Shown piece by piece: positions 36,880 to 49,042 of a stretch of 64,000 nucleotides of DNA (position 1 is its first letter; the number at the start of each line of letters is the position of its first letter). Below the pieces are notes generated by a model. That model had not been told where the DNA came from, ran no database searches, and worked only from the letters and a program-made list of their open reading frames with translations. Source of the stretch: Phellopilus nigrolimitatus (taxonomy: Eukaryota > Basidiomycota > Agaricomycetes > Hymenochaetales > Hymenochaetaceae); contig JAJOHG010000112.1 of NCBI GenBank assembly GCA_021029095.1, forward strand, positions 23,192 to 87,191, written 5' to 3'. Both the position numbers and the translations under genes were made by a program.

Positions 36880-39800
36880 AGCGAGTGGGAACTGATGGGT
36901 CGGAAGACGTTGCGTGTGTCACGTTTCGCGGCGCGTCTAAAGTAAAGTTGCTCTATTGCCGACGTTCCCACGCTTTGCTTACGTTCTCCCGTACACGTTC
37001 GGCGCTCTACGCCGTTTCGGCGGGACACTGCAGAGCACCGCTCGGAGTCCTTTCTCATTTGCTGCCGTAGATGCCGACCCGGGGCTGTGATTTTGATCCT
37101 TGTTCATCAGTGCGCCAATCTTCGCCAAGATCAACGTGAGGACAGAGCTAAGAAAAACTTTGCCCACCATCACATCGATCGCTATTAAAGCGACATCGGA
37201 TGAACGTGTGTGCCATGCAACCACACGCAGAACAAACAGGAAAGGATTCTCTTGACTTATCTTCACGCATGTGTGAAGAAAAGTCAGGGGGATCTTGGCG
37301 AACAGTGTGGCTCTAGCGGAATTGCGCGATATATTGCTTCCGGATGAGCTATGAAACGCTCCGAAAATAAAACACGCTCCGTCATGCCGAGCGTCAAGAT
37401 CCGCATTTAGAGACACTAATAGACAACAAATTTCCAAGTTCAGTCGCAGAACCGGTAAGGGATGCCGCGAGAAAGCCATAAGTATACGTACGTGCTTTGA
37501 CGTCTTCGAGAGCTTCAGTTGTGCACCGGGGGAAGTTTTCGAAAGCACGCAGTCCGGGCTGGTCGGAGCGCGTGTCTTCGGGAAAGACGCACCAAGCACG
37601 CTCCATCAGGTAAACGTCGGCAAGGTTGCATGCTCGTTGAGAGCATTGATACTGTTCGTAAACCTTGGATAAGTTCACTGTTACGACCGCGATTTAGATA
37701 AGCAAATAAAAAAGGCGAGTTGCAGGGCGCCTACCTACAGATGAGTCACTGATACATGTCGTGCATCAATGCTGCATTCGCAGAGCCGAAGCCACCGACC
37801 GTTGCTTTGCATCCGCTACCAATAGACGGAAGTGGTTAGTCTTTCGCAGACCGAGATTATACAATCAGATGGCTCACAAATCACCAAGCCGTCGAATATC
37901 AGCGAAGCTGCTATGCGCATCGCCTCCGCCAGATACTCCTCCGAAAGCACGTTTTTCTAAAGATACGCAGCCGCGTGTCCTTTCTCGCGTTCTACGCGAC
38001 GCGGTGTGACATGTCGTGTTATGCACCTTTGTCACGACTCTTCGACCTGTTTCTGGCTTGCAAACAGCTCAGAGTAATGATGAAAAGTTGACCAAGAAAT
38101 TGAGTCTGTCGAGAGTGGTCGTGTAGGGAAAATGCAGAAGAGGGCATTGTCGACGTTCGGGATGACTTGAAGCTGCGGAGGTTTGGTCGGCGCGGCTCGT
38201 CGAACCTTATTCCAGATTAGGAGTCACGCATATATCGTCCGCACGCGACGCGTCCATACTCATTGAGAAATTTACTCGCATTGTTCATGTAAAGCGGAAA
38301 ACCGAATTACAAAGATTTTATCACCGAAAAATGGGGCGAAAGATGTTGTACGCAAGGAATATGTTATGGTTACATGTACAAATACAAGTAAATATTCTGC
38401 TATCCAAACATTTGACAGGGCGCTGCGATCGCACATCAGTAGAGAACAACCACACGATGATTCGTAGTCGGCATGATGGACACCGTCAGGCCTCCACTCC
38501 GTTGTTTCTGCAAACGCATCCTTCAGATTTGTTCGTCAAACTTGGATCTGCAACAGACTGTAAGCCAAGATTCAGGGGCCGAAAAGACCTTCCAGTCCTG
38601 CTAAGTTGCGATCCACACGCACAATGCATGATAATTTCAAAATGAGATTAATAATAAGTATATCAAAACTAAGCGGTGAATTTCGGTGCCAAAGGGCAGC
38701 CCCATCACTCCCTCAGTAGTCGGGCAAAGCAGCATCCCGCACCGTATGGAATGTATTGAGGCACAGGTCCCATGTCAAGACATCGCAACATGCGAGATGA
38801 AATGATCAAAGCGGCCTGAGTCCATGGGGAGGTGCGGGGATGAACTTGATCAAGCGCTGAGAGGGCTGGCTGTATGCATTGAAGAGCCTCCATTAAAGCT
38901 CGCCTTTGGCGAAGAAGGCGTTGGAAGGGAACATAACGACAGAGAACACGAAGAAGTTCGGATGTGCACGAATTTCGTAGAGCGAAAAGGAACCGCTTAC
39001 ATCTTCAAGAAATACAGAATCTTTGGGTACTCCTGCAGAACGAGCACGGCGCGCGTTATCAGGGACGAGGAAGTCAGCGAAAGCAGCTTGACCGAAGATC
39101 GAACAATGCGGACGTACAGTATTAGAAAGTTGGAAAACCTGATGCGACGTCGATAGTGGAATCACGATACTGGCCAGTAGAATCAAGCAAGCAAAGACGA
39201 TCAGCTCATTCCGCAGAATACCATCGACGTAAAGAATGCCACTTTGGTAATTAGTACAGACCGCCGCCGCCGCCTGACGACCCGCACACACAATAATAAA
39301 AAAGGATGATAAACAGGCCCGGTAACTTGTTACGATTGCTGGTTAAGCATCCAAGTCATCGTTGATTCTCCGGCGGTGACCCGAAGAAAAGGCGCATTTA
39401 TGTGCCCATTTTGCCGTGAGTGCGGGACTTGCGATGCGATGCGATATGGAGCGGGGGGAGGAAGGAAAGTTCAAGTGCGAAACTTCAAAAGGGGATTCGG
39501 GGGCGATAATGGCAGCTGAGAGCGTTCGGAAGACGTGAACGAATCTGGTGGAATGCTGAACACGACGTGATAAACTCGGACTTGGACCTTTTATATGCAG
39601 GACGTGTGGAGCATACATCTCCAGACAGCGTTCAGTGGGTGATGCTGCTCACTGCGAAGACGAATAATTGCGAAGGCAAAGATCGCCCGTAAAAAGAGGA
39701 GGTAAAACACCATTACGGAGGAAGGATCAGAGCCCATTGGTGTTGAAAAGAAAGAAGTGGGGAAATGAGTTGAACGGCGGCAGAAAGAGAGAGATTTCAA

Positions 39801-40582
39801 GTAGAAGCAATCTCGTACTTGAATCTTGAATGACTCGCAGGGGAGTCAATGCCAAGCCGCACTCGGTCAAAGCAAACACGAAGGCTTCATCGGAACGAAA
39901 AAACAACAACTTGCCTGTTGAGATCGCGGCCGCCAGTGAGCACGAGCGTATCGGCGAGGTCCATAACCATGTTGTACTCGCCTGATCACCACATCGCGAG
40001 GTTGTTGTGAAGCCGCAATCGATCGACCGCGCGCACGCCGCTGGTGACCCGCACCAACATCGACATGTGTAATCATGCATCTTATACTAGACAAGTGACT
40101 GCGGCCAGTGCCAGCAACCGAATGCAGGTATCCAGCGACACTGTCGGTGCGGGGATCGAGCTACGCACAACGGGGTGCGAGCGATGCATGCGTAGATCAA
40201 GAGTCGTCGAGGTGTGTGCAAGTCCGGTCCTTATCTGAGAAGTGATCATGGGAGGCTTCTGAGCCAACCCGGAAATCAAAAGAATGCAGTCTTGCGGAAG
40301 TCGGTCTGTACACATGTTTTTAAAGCCGCATGAATCCGCCTTGTTTGATTTCCATTTTGCGGGGTACTAGATTCTGCCTCATAGCCTCACTAGCAGGGTA
40401 TACAATCGTTTCCATACCGAGAATAAACGAGAATAAAAAACAAATTAATTAAGTATATGTCATCTATATACCCGCGTAAGAGGACGATGTCGGTCAGCAC
40501 GAGGCTATCAGCAAACGAAAGAAAAAACAAAGAAGAACTTACAGGTCTATGCCCAGTTTTCCATTTTCCAACGCACCGCGTG
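36880..40582. other. 3.7 kb without a firm gene; weak minus-strand frames
   Basis: Two minus-strand frames look partly protein-like but are unproven. 36979-37599 has a hydrophobic segment around FLSSVLTLILAKIGAL. 38893-39291 has one clear membrane-like stretch, ELIVFACLILLASIVIPL. They could be exons of small membrane proteins or remnants. Near 39.9-40.1 kb a minus-strand MVMDLADTLVLTGGRDL segment also reads like protein but is followed by breaks. I make no functional call. Confidence 0.35.
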
Positions 40583-42299
40583 TTATAACGCCCCTCCTGG
40601 TCCAGAGCTCGCGCGCCCCTTCCCCTTCTCATTTCCCACCCTTCGTGAGTTCGGGGACACCACCGAGGGCGTCCCCGACGTGGACACCGACTCGTCCGAG
40701 TCCCACAGCACCGCGTTCCCGTTCGGCGTCTTCGGCGAGCGCAGGTTTATCCGAGGAGTCGCGAGCGCGTCTGCAGCGCTTCTATTTCTAGACGCTGACG
40801 TTGCTGTCGAGAAGGCGTTATAAGTAGAGTGGACACCAGAGGTGCGCTCGGCGGCGGCGAGTAGCCGCCGGAGCATTTGCCCCTGTGAGTCGAGCGCGCC
40901 CTGCAGGTCGACGATCTGCCGGCTGAGCGCGGCTGCGGAGGGCTCATCCTATAGTACAGGAAGATAATCATTTGGATATGGGATCGTGAGTGCATAAACT
41001 AAGCACGCACGAGGTCAATGTCTTTCCGGCGCTCGCGCATCTCGTCCTGCTTCAGAATTCAAGTAAGTAAACAGAAGAGCGCAGAATAGAGAAATAGACA
41101 CACGCCGCCGCCAACCTCTGTGTGTCCGCTCATGCGATCCCAGACGACGCTGAATTCGCGGCCGAGCACGAAGCTCGGGAGCGCGATGAGCAGCAGGCCG
41201 CACACGAGCAACGGCACGGTGAGGAGCCGCCCGAGAAAGGAGCGCGGGGTGATTTCGCCGTAGCCGACCGTTGTGATCGCTGTTAAATTGGTTCTGGACT
41301 CAGCAGATTGATTTAAAAATAGAGATAATCACGTACTGACGAGGACAAACCAGGCGGCGGCTGGGATTGACTGTGGTGGCCAGTTAGCACTAGAGGGGAG
41401 CAATGGAGAACTGGCTCACCGAGAACTGGCTCGGCTCGCCGTCTGCGTCGATGAAAGTCTCGAGAATGGAGTCCCATGTTCCACGTTCAGCGAAGTACCT
41501 AGACATAATGAATTCGGGAATAGCGGGTACAACCAATCGGGTGAACGAACAATATAGTGCTGAAAATGACGAGGAACATGAGGAGGAAGAAGCCGAGAGC
41601 GAGGAGGGCATGCTGCGAGCGCTTGACGGAGATGATCATAACTTCGATGGTAAGCGTGATGGTGTTGTTTGAGCGGAAGGCGCGGAAGACACGCAGGAGG
41701 CGGAAGGTGCGGAGGATGGAGAAGCGGAACATGACCGACGTATCCACACCAATGAGTAGCTCGATGTAGTACGGTACGATAGCGAGAAGGTCAATGATTC
41801 CGAAAAAGGCTGTACAAGTCTCATCGGTGAGGAAGAGGAAGTGGAAGAGGAAGAACAGAAGCGACGCACACAACGACCATCCCATGAATAGCTTCAGCGA
41901 AGAACTCCACGCCAGCGCGCGCGCAATATATTCCACAGTGAAGAGCACAACAAGGCTCGTCTCGATACCGAACCACACACTCGGGGAGGTTGAATGGAAC
42001 GCGGGGATTGTCTCAAGCACGGTGACGACCGCGGAGACAAGGATGAGCAGCGTGATGGCGACATGTATGATGAAGGCGGCGAGCGACGCGTTCGGGTGCT
42101 CGAGCAGCTCGTGCAGGTCGCGTTTCCAGGCTGGATGGATCGCGCGCAGGTCCACGGCAAGGTCGTTCGGGTCGAAGGAGGAGGTCGCGTGCGGGAAGAA
42201 GTTGAATGTCTGCAGCTCGACCTCGAGCTCCCGATTTTGCTCGCCCTCGCTGCCGCCCCCGCCGCCGCCACCGTGCGATGACGACCCGGGTTGGTACAT
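40583..42299 (-). CDS. Voltage-gated potassium channel, Kv-like
   Basis: Seven exons (42299-41870, 41809-41551, 41498-41420, 41370-41337, 41279-41116, 41046-41011, 40948-40583) give 455 aa. Six membrane helices can be followed: S1 AAFIIHVAITLLILVSAVV, then S2-S3, S4 with regularly spaced arginines (RFSILRTFRLLRVFRAFR), S5, a pore loop with the K+ filter TTVGYGE, and S6 (LLVCGLLLIALPSFVLG). The N-terminus has a Gly/Ser run. The C-terminal tail has a short coiled-coil-like LSRQIVDLQGALDSQGQMLR and a Ser-rich end. It probably conducts K+ across plasma or vacuolar membrane on depolarisation. Introns 1 and 4 were placed so that WSLSFFGII and FVLVTITTVG read through. Confidence 0.92.
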
Positions 42300-42791
42300 C
42301 ACGCGCAGTGTCTTCTACGTCGTTCCTTCAGCGTGGTCTATGTTATTGGATATGAGTCGGGAAAAAAAGGCAGTACGGACAGTGCGGACAGGTCATGGAG
42401 AATGCCCGTTTCGGCGCCCGCAGCGATATGCGACGCGCGGAGACCACGTGAGCTTTCTTTGGAAGTTTCTCTCTACGGGCACTCTTGACGAACATAGCGG
42501 ATATTTAGCACAACGCGACCATCTGCCAGGCTCACGCTGTAAACGCTTGAGATCAGTAGTCAGTTCAAGATGCAAGCTTACGGGCCTTTATTTCGCAAGC
42601 CTACGGGCTTTTATCTCGTTGACGCTCAGGTCACCAAAATTTCTGTTTACGGCGAGAATTCTCCGAAGGAAACATCCAGGTAAGCAATAATTCTCATCAA
42701 CTTGGGCGTCCCTCTGCTATGATCTATCAAATGTAATTGGTTGGTATCTTTAGCGTTCTGCTCAAGAGATTCCTTACCTTGAACTCCCGCC

Positions 42792-44234
42792 ATGACGGAC
42801 AATGTACTTGCGCAAGCACCAGGCGACGACTGCTGCAAAGGCGTGAAGCACACTGGCGAGCCTAAGGGAAAGATTGAAAAGATTGGGGGCCTCGATACAT
42901 ACATCGCAACTCCTGCTGCAGGACAGGCTGCGAAGGGTATTATCCTATTCTACTCCGACATTTTTGGCCCTCTGTTCATCAACAACAAGCTCATTCAAGA
43001 CTACTTCGCTGATCAAGGTGAGCTTGGTCTGCTCAATCTTGAGAACTTTCACCCTGAATTAGTACAATTGTGGCCGACTTTGGGATACGCAGGTTTCATC
43101 GTCGTTGGTATCGATTACTTCTTGGGCGATCCCATAGAGACTCATCTCAATGAAGCTGGTTTCGATTGGCCGGCATGGCTGTCGAAAAGTGAATCTCAGT
43201 CGCGGGAGTACGAACCTAAGTGGTATGAAGCGATTAAGAAGAGATTCGGTAAGTCAACTCATATTCTCGAGCTCTTCCCCCCTTTTTTTCCCGCGAAGCT
43301 CTTATCCGAGCCCACTTTCTTCTTCTACCTTTCTATCTTATATGACGGCGCTGAACATTGATATCTTACATTGGAACTTAGGGCAGGAAACTAAATATAC
43401 CGCCATCGGTGACCATCGATTAGCAACATGTATAGTTGGACAAAAACATTGACTATCATATTCAGGCTACTGCTTTGGAGCTCCATTCGTCTGCGAAGCT
43501 GGTGCTTCCGGTAAGATGGTCGCAGGTTCGTCTCCTACCATATGCCACGTGGTTTTACATATTTATTGAATCTTTTTGGGGTCTTCACGACTTGTCTTAT
43601 GAAGGCGCTGTTGCTCATCCAGGGTCCTTAGACGAGAGCCATTTCCGAAACATAAACGGTGCGCTATCTATATAGGTATGTTATACAGTCGAGGATGGAG
43701 CCTGATAACTATCGTGCCAATCGCAGTTCCTCTCCTATTATCATGTGCCGGTATGTATTGGTTAGCTGTGTTCTTTTTTTTTTTTCGCAGTTCTTTTCCG
43801 TCGTACAAAAACCACCGAAGCATTGATGGTTTGCTCAGTCACTCTCAAACGAGCGCCAATCTTTTCACATACTTCGAATCGTATACACTTTAGAAACGCA
43901 TGCTGATAGATTCGACAGAGGAAGACCACACATTTTCCACAGAGTTTCGCCGGCGCGCGGAGGGCATCCTAGTCGAAGACAAGAAGGTCTATCATTTACA
44001 AGTGTTTGGGGGCGTCAAGCATGGTTTTGCAGTCAGGGGAGATCCAAATGTTGAGAATGAGAGTGAGTCTGGGCCTGAGTTGTTGTTACTATTTCTTCTC
44101 TTTCTCTTCTTTTTTGGACATACTTCAATCATTTCGATTCGAGCCTACCGGACTAATGAGATGCTCTTACAGGGTGGGCAAAGGAAGAATGCGCGAGGAC
44201 CACCGTCGAATGGTTCAAACGTTTTTCGAAGTAA
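42792..44234 (+). CDS. Dienelactone hydrolase family protein, copy 1
   Basis: Eight exons (42792-43017, 43093-43248, 43382-43408, 43466-43525, 43605-43658, 43727-43750, 43919-44062, 44173-44234) give 250 aa. All introns are phase 1. The alpha/beta-hydrolase triad is visible: nucleophile Cys in GYCFGAPFV, Asp in SCAEEDHTF, His in GVKHGFAVRGD. Dienelactone hydrolases open lactone rings in aromatic-compound breakdown, but fungal members of this branch have broad, mostly untested substrates. There is no signal peptide, so probably cytosolic. Its paralogue with identical exon layout lies at 55402-57005 on the other strand. The donor of intron 4 (GTTCGT) is weaker than in the paralogue. Confidence 0.92.
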
Positions 44235-45178
44235 AGGGCGGGTGACATTAGGATCTAAACACCAAACAATGTTTTTGCGTTTCGTGTCAGCTCCTGAACT
44301 CTCATCATGGAATTCTCATATGAAATACTGTGCGTTTTGTGCCTCATTATGGATCATGTACAGTAAAAACTACCGAGATGTTGAAGAATAGATCAACAAG
44401 TTGTGGAGACGTTGCGTTCCGAGGAACAGAGTGCATAAATTCCTACTCGACTTTAAGCTGGAAATTATGTGATGGCTATCAAAAGCAAACAAGCTAGCAG
44501 TCACTATTTACGGTGTGTACGAGCGAACGATGAATCCTGCTGAACGGTCATTCCAAACATGACTGTATTCACTGCTGATTAAACCAATTCCGAGAACTTG
44601 AGGTAGTAGAGCTAAAACGCAGGCCTCATTGTCTTACTCAGACCCTTCGTGGACTATACAGCAGCGCTGGAAGCATATGATCACGGTGCTTGCTAATTCG
44701 TATACTATTTACTTGATAGTATAATAGTTAATTGGGAGCGATCTGGAGACCAGAAAGCAGTATAGTTATTCTACAAGTCCGTATGATGCGTGTATGTGAC
44801 CACCGTATGTAAGCGTGATGACCTCTGGAAATAGAGAGAAGGAAAAATGCAGGAGCGGAAGGGAGTGTAGCATGGAATGCGATCGATGATGATAAGAGCA
44901 AGAACAGAGTACTATATGGGCAACTGCAATGTGCTTATGTGAGATCCGTGAAATGAATGAACGTGCAATTGCAGATGAGGCAGAAGTGCAGGACGATATG
45001 CAAATGATGAGATGAGATCCGAGATCCGAGTGATGGAAATGATTGAGATAGAATGCAGCGGTAGATGAAGGAGACTGACGATGGAGACGAAGAAGAATTA
45101 GTTAAAATATAAACTAGGAGTAAATAGAAGAAATAGACGTGCGAGGAAGGAAAAAACCCCGCAAGGTCCGAGAACACA
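44235..45178. other. 0.9 kb spacer
   Basis: 3' flanks of the convergent dienelactone hydrolase and Skt5-like genes. AT-rich, no further feature seen. Confidence 0.4.
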
Positions 45179-46304
45179 TTACATAATAATGCAGTCCTTA
45201 GCGTCCTTCTTCTCTGCCTGCGCTTCTGCCATTCCACGGCCCCGAATACCCATTTCCTCGAACGTCGCGTACCGCGGCGTCGTAGGTTGCGAGCCGGTAC
45301 CCGAGGGTGACGGCGGCGCCGAAGCCCCTCCGCGATGTGGGCGCCGCAGAGGCGGCGTGAGCCCGTCTGAAGGCGAGCCATGACCCGAGTCGGAGACCGC
45401 ACGCCGACCTGAGATGCCTGTCCCGCCGCCCAGCGAGGGCGAGATGGGCCCCGAGTCTACAAGTGTGAAGCGCTGGCGCTCGGGGAACTGGACGCGTCCG
45501 GACGCGGCCGTCGGAGAAGCACTTGGACTGCCAGGCAGGCTGTGCATAGGAGAAAGCGATCCAGATCGGGCGGGTGCTTGAACGTGGGGCTGCTCGAAGT
45601 ACGAGGTGGTGCGGAGAGAAGATTGGCGGGGAGAGTATGTGCGTTCCTGTATTTGGTTCTGAGGAAATTGCTCTTGCGAAGGTGAGACGACAGCAGCACC
45701 TCTCTGCAAGTAGAGATTATTTGTTTAGATGTAAGGATGAGAAAAGGGTGGTATTGCCGATTTGACACGTGAAAAGGGGCAAGATCGTTTCCGGTCAGCG
45801 TTTGGTGAAGGCTGGATGTCGTGAAGAGAAACTGACCTCCTCATACCACTCCGCCGAGCGAAGTGCCTCATCCTGCGTCCCAATGTCTTCCTCACGATCA
45901 AGTTCTTTTGCAAGCTCGTCAGCCGTCAAAACCTGTGGTGCCTTCCGCGGCGTATCCCTAGATTCATCCATGGACGAAGACGACGCGTAGTTCATGAAAG
46001 CCAACGCTTCCGTATGCGAGAATCCCTCCTGCGGCTCAACGGGGCTTGGCGGTGCAGAGTGCTCTATCACACCGTGTAGACTCCTTACTCTTTTCAGCGG
46101 AATCTCGTTCAGCACTGTCGACGACGACGGCGACGCTGCGAGCTGCTCCTCCGACTCTACGAGCCTGTCAGAGGCGACGTGAGCTAGATAAAAATCGTCG
46201 ACCTCTGAAGTGAATAGCCTCGGCAGAGTCGGGAGCGAGCACTTTTTCCCCTTGTTGCTGTTGTCTTGAGGGGCGCCGGGAGACGGAGACGTTGGAAGAA
46301 CCAT
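45179..46304 (-). CDS. Skt5/Chs4-like protein lacking Sel1 repeats, CaaX end
   Basis: Exons 46304-45837 and 45703-45179, joined by a 133-nt GT-AG intron, give 330 aa. It matches the full-length activator at both ends. The N-terminal block RVRSLHGVIEH corresponds to RIQSMHGVIEH. SAEWYEE just before the intron corresponds to AVEWYEK before the same intron in the other gene. RFTLVDSG and FEEMGIRG match its tail, and it ends CIIM, a CaaX box. The whole Sel1 array (about 270 aa) is missing inside exon 1, with no frame break. It may be a membrane-anchored regulator or competitor of chitin synthase activation, or simply a decayed paralogue with a tidy deletion. The intact frame favours a used gene. 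Confidence 0.8.
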
Positions 46305-47366
46305 TGAAAAGAATACGGATTGCGTAATGTATCATAAGCTATGTTATGCCCAGTGTTCTCACGGCATGCTTGACGACGGCCTGCCCTACCAATCACCATT
46401 TTCCCGAATCCCAAATTATTTGGCCTCCTTGCTTTGTCTGCGTGAAGCTGGCGAAGTGATAAGATGATTGTTATCTTTGGACTGAAATTTGCTCCCTGGC
46501 TTCAAGGCACATATCCCACGTAACGACTTGGCAAGATTACGACACAGCCACTGCTTGAGTGGCACAGTTGAGAGGAGGAAACGGCGACGACGAGATTACC
46601 CTCCAGGCCTACGAAGAGATTGATGTCAATGGTTAGCAAGTTTGGAACTGCAATTGTCAGACGCATACAAATTTAAGACTGAAAAGAAATTTGTGCCTGT
46701 TTTTCTTTCCGCGATTGTGAATTATGGTGCATTGTGTCTTCTACTCGAACCTTTCGCAGAAACGTCAGTCTCATGCTTTAACTTGTTATCATGTTACGTC
46801 TGATCCATCGCAGTCGTGCAGAAGCCTTCTGGTGTTGCAAGCTTACCCCTATTGGAACAAGCTACGCAAACTTGCACGAGCGATGGATGTCTCTCCCACA
46901 TCAGTGAAAGGAGTAGCAGTAACGGAAGACAAGAAGACTTCAAGAAGTAGTAAAATCAATTAACGGATGAAATAAAACGAGTGCGGATCTGCGCAATCGA
47001 CTTGCACTCGCAATCATGGACTTCGCATGAGATCAACTGTAGTGCACATTTCTGGATCACTCAGATCACGGCAAGCCGTAGTTTGATATGTCTCTTCCTT
47101 AACCTTCGAGGGAGTTTGTTCTCGAGGACCTATCTCAAAAGTCTGTTTTATGGGCGACGATGTGCGTGCTGAAGTGCATACACTCACCGACCGCACCAAA
47201 CCAAATGCCAATAAAGGGCTAACTCTACCGCTGAAGAGGGAGCATTCCATAAGTCAGCTTACGAATGAACGGGGATCGGGGGAAGCGTTTGCACGAAGTT
47301 AGGGAAGCCAAGGGGTGAGTCAGTGTTTATTTTATTTTACTTTATTTATTTAATTACCCATTAGAT
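46305..47366. other. 1.1 kb spacer before tRNA
   Basis: Promoter side of the Skt5-like gene, then unique sequence. I see no gene. Confidence 0.4.
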
Positions 47367-47460
47367 GGTCTAGTGGTCTAGCGGTTATGATATCTGTCTA
47401 ACATGAAAGTTCTACATTTGGGTACACAGATGGTTCCTGGTTCGACCCCAGGCTAGATCA
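47367..47460 (+). tRNA. tRNA-Val(AAC) with a 21-nt intron
   Basis: Acceptor stem GGTCTAG (47367-47373) pairs with CTAGATC, with A as discriminator at 47460. D arm TGGTCTAGCGG. Anticodon stem TCTGT/ACAGA with loop CT-AAC-A-C. T arm CCTGG-TTCGACC-CCAGG. The intron (47404-47424) sits directly after position 37, the canonical place for nuclear tRNA introns. The mature length is 73 nt. Confidence 0.93.
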
Positions 47461-47480
47461 TAGAAGGGCATTGCCCTATC

Positions 47481-47487
47481 TTTTTTT
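47481..47487 (+). terminator. Pol III terminator of tRNA-Val
   Basis: A run of seven T on the coding strand 20 nt after the tRNA. Confidence 0.85.
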
Positions 47488-47810
47488 CCTCCTTCATTCT
47501 TTTGTTTTTACCTACAGCGAGCACCTATAATCCGGCACATGAAACTAATCCTTCAGATTATTCACACTTCCCGAAAGTACGAACGAGGTTATGAAGTGTC
47601 CAGGGAATCTCTGTTGTGACATGGATTACAATCGAGAACAAAGTGCGCGTTTTACAACAAAACAATACTGAAACGTGTGATGCGCAGTACGAGGCTCCTT
47701 TTTAGATGCTCGAAAATGGAGGTAAAACTCGCATTCTTCAGTCAATCATTTACTCCCCGCGATTCCTCCAGCGCCCCGACAATGATCGGGAATCAAGCCA
47801 GCTCTAGGAC

Positions 47811-49042
47811 CTAGCCTGTCTCATCCCACCGTTCAAACTTGCCCTCGGCAAGACTCGCTCTGTAAGCGCCGTCTATCGTGGCAAAGAGGGCGTCGAGATG
47901 GCCGAGCGCGTCTACGAGCGCTGTAAGTGCCGAGCGGTTATCTGAAAGCATCACATGTCAGGTTTTGAGGTAAAGATTCCTACTGGGGAGGGACACACAC
48001 CGTACATCTGCACACGAATCTGAATAATATTCTCCGAAGGATGTGGCGCGCTGTTAACAAGGATCAGAGGGTCAGTCCGACGGTTATTATTGAGGTAGAC
48101 GCGAAGATGGAATGGAAGGCGGGGAGGATGGTAGACATGAAAGACGCCGTCGCCGAAGCCCACGTGAGGATGCGCTCGAGGCTTCCAGTCTGGCGGTATG
48201 CATCCCAAAAAAACACGAAGACGAAGACAATAGAATTATGAGACCCTTCAGATAGTAGCACTGGAGCACGCGCATCATTGAATCACACAAGACGTCTGGG
48301 GACCTGTTGGGACGCCGAATGTGCGCATTTCAGAGGTACACATTTCGGAGGTACGCGGCAGCGAAGACAAGAGACGCGACGAGGACGATGATAATCGTCG
48401 ATGTGGGATTAACTCAAACCAAATCAAGTAGTCCGATACCAGCAGCGATACGCCAAATCGATGGCAGCATACCGGCCAAAGCATATTCGCCGCGGCCAGA
48501 TGAAGGATGTCACATTTCCAAAAGATGCATGTAATTTTGTGGGAGAAAGGTGCGGGTGATAATTTGTTGCTACCCGAAAGGGCAGCATGGCGGATATGCG
48601 AGACACCCTTCTTTCTCAGCACGGGTCAAAGTGCGATCAAAACTTGAAGCGCGTGGGTTCAGGCGCCGTAACGAGAACGGTGTGAGCGCCGAGACGGTCC
48701 TAGGAAAGGCGGAAAGGGGGGAATCCATACGACGTATACAGGAATAGAACTGGGCGCATAATACTTCGCCCAAGCTGGATATAAATCTTCACCGTCGAGT
48801 TGGACAGTTGGGCGCTGAAGGAATCATCAAGGGACGCCTGCAACTTAGAACGAGAGTCCAAGGCGAAGGCCGAAGGCCGAAGTTGAGGCCGCGGCCACGA
48901 TACCAAGTTCTTCGAATGTAGACCCTAATAGAAGAGAAATAAAGGCTAGAGTGGACTGCATCTTCTCCCGCAAGGTCGTTGACGCTGTACGGAGGTTCGT
49001 ACGTAAGACTCTTGAGATAAAGAGAACCGGGACAAGACACAA
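47811..49042 (-). CDS. Possible multi-exon membrane protein, model incomplete
   Basis: The 3' end is protein-like: SENIIQIRVQMY joins across a GT-AG intron to DNRSALTALVDALGHLDALF and ends WDETG, stop at 47811. Upstream on the same strand are hydrophobic segments that look like membrane helices (STIIIVLVASLVFAAAYLRN near 48.37 kb, AGMLPSIWRIAAGIGLLDL near 48.45 kb) and a start-like MQSTLAFISLLLGS near 48.96 kb. I could not connect them into one frame. It may be a small multi-pass protein or a pseudogene, and no family is recognised. The upstream limit is a guess. Confidence 0.35.
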
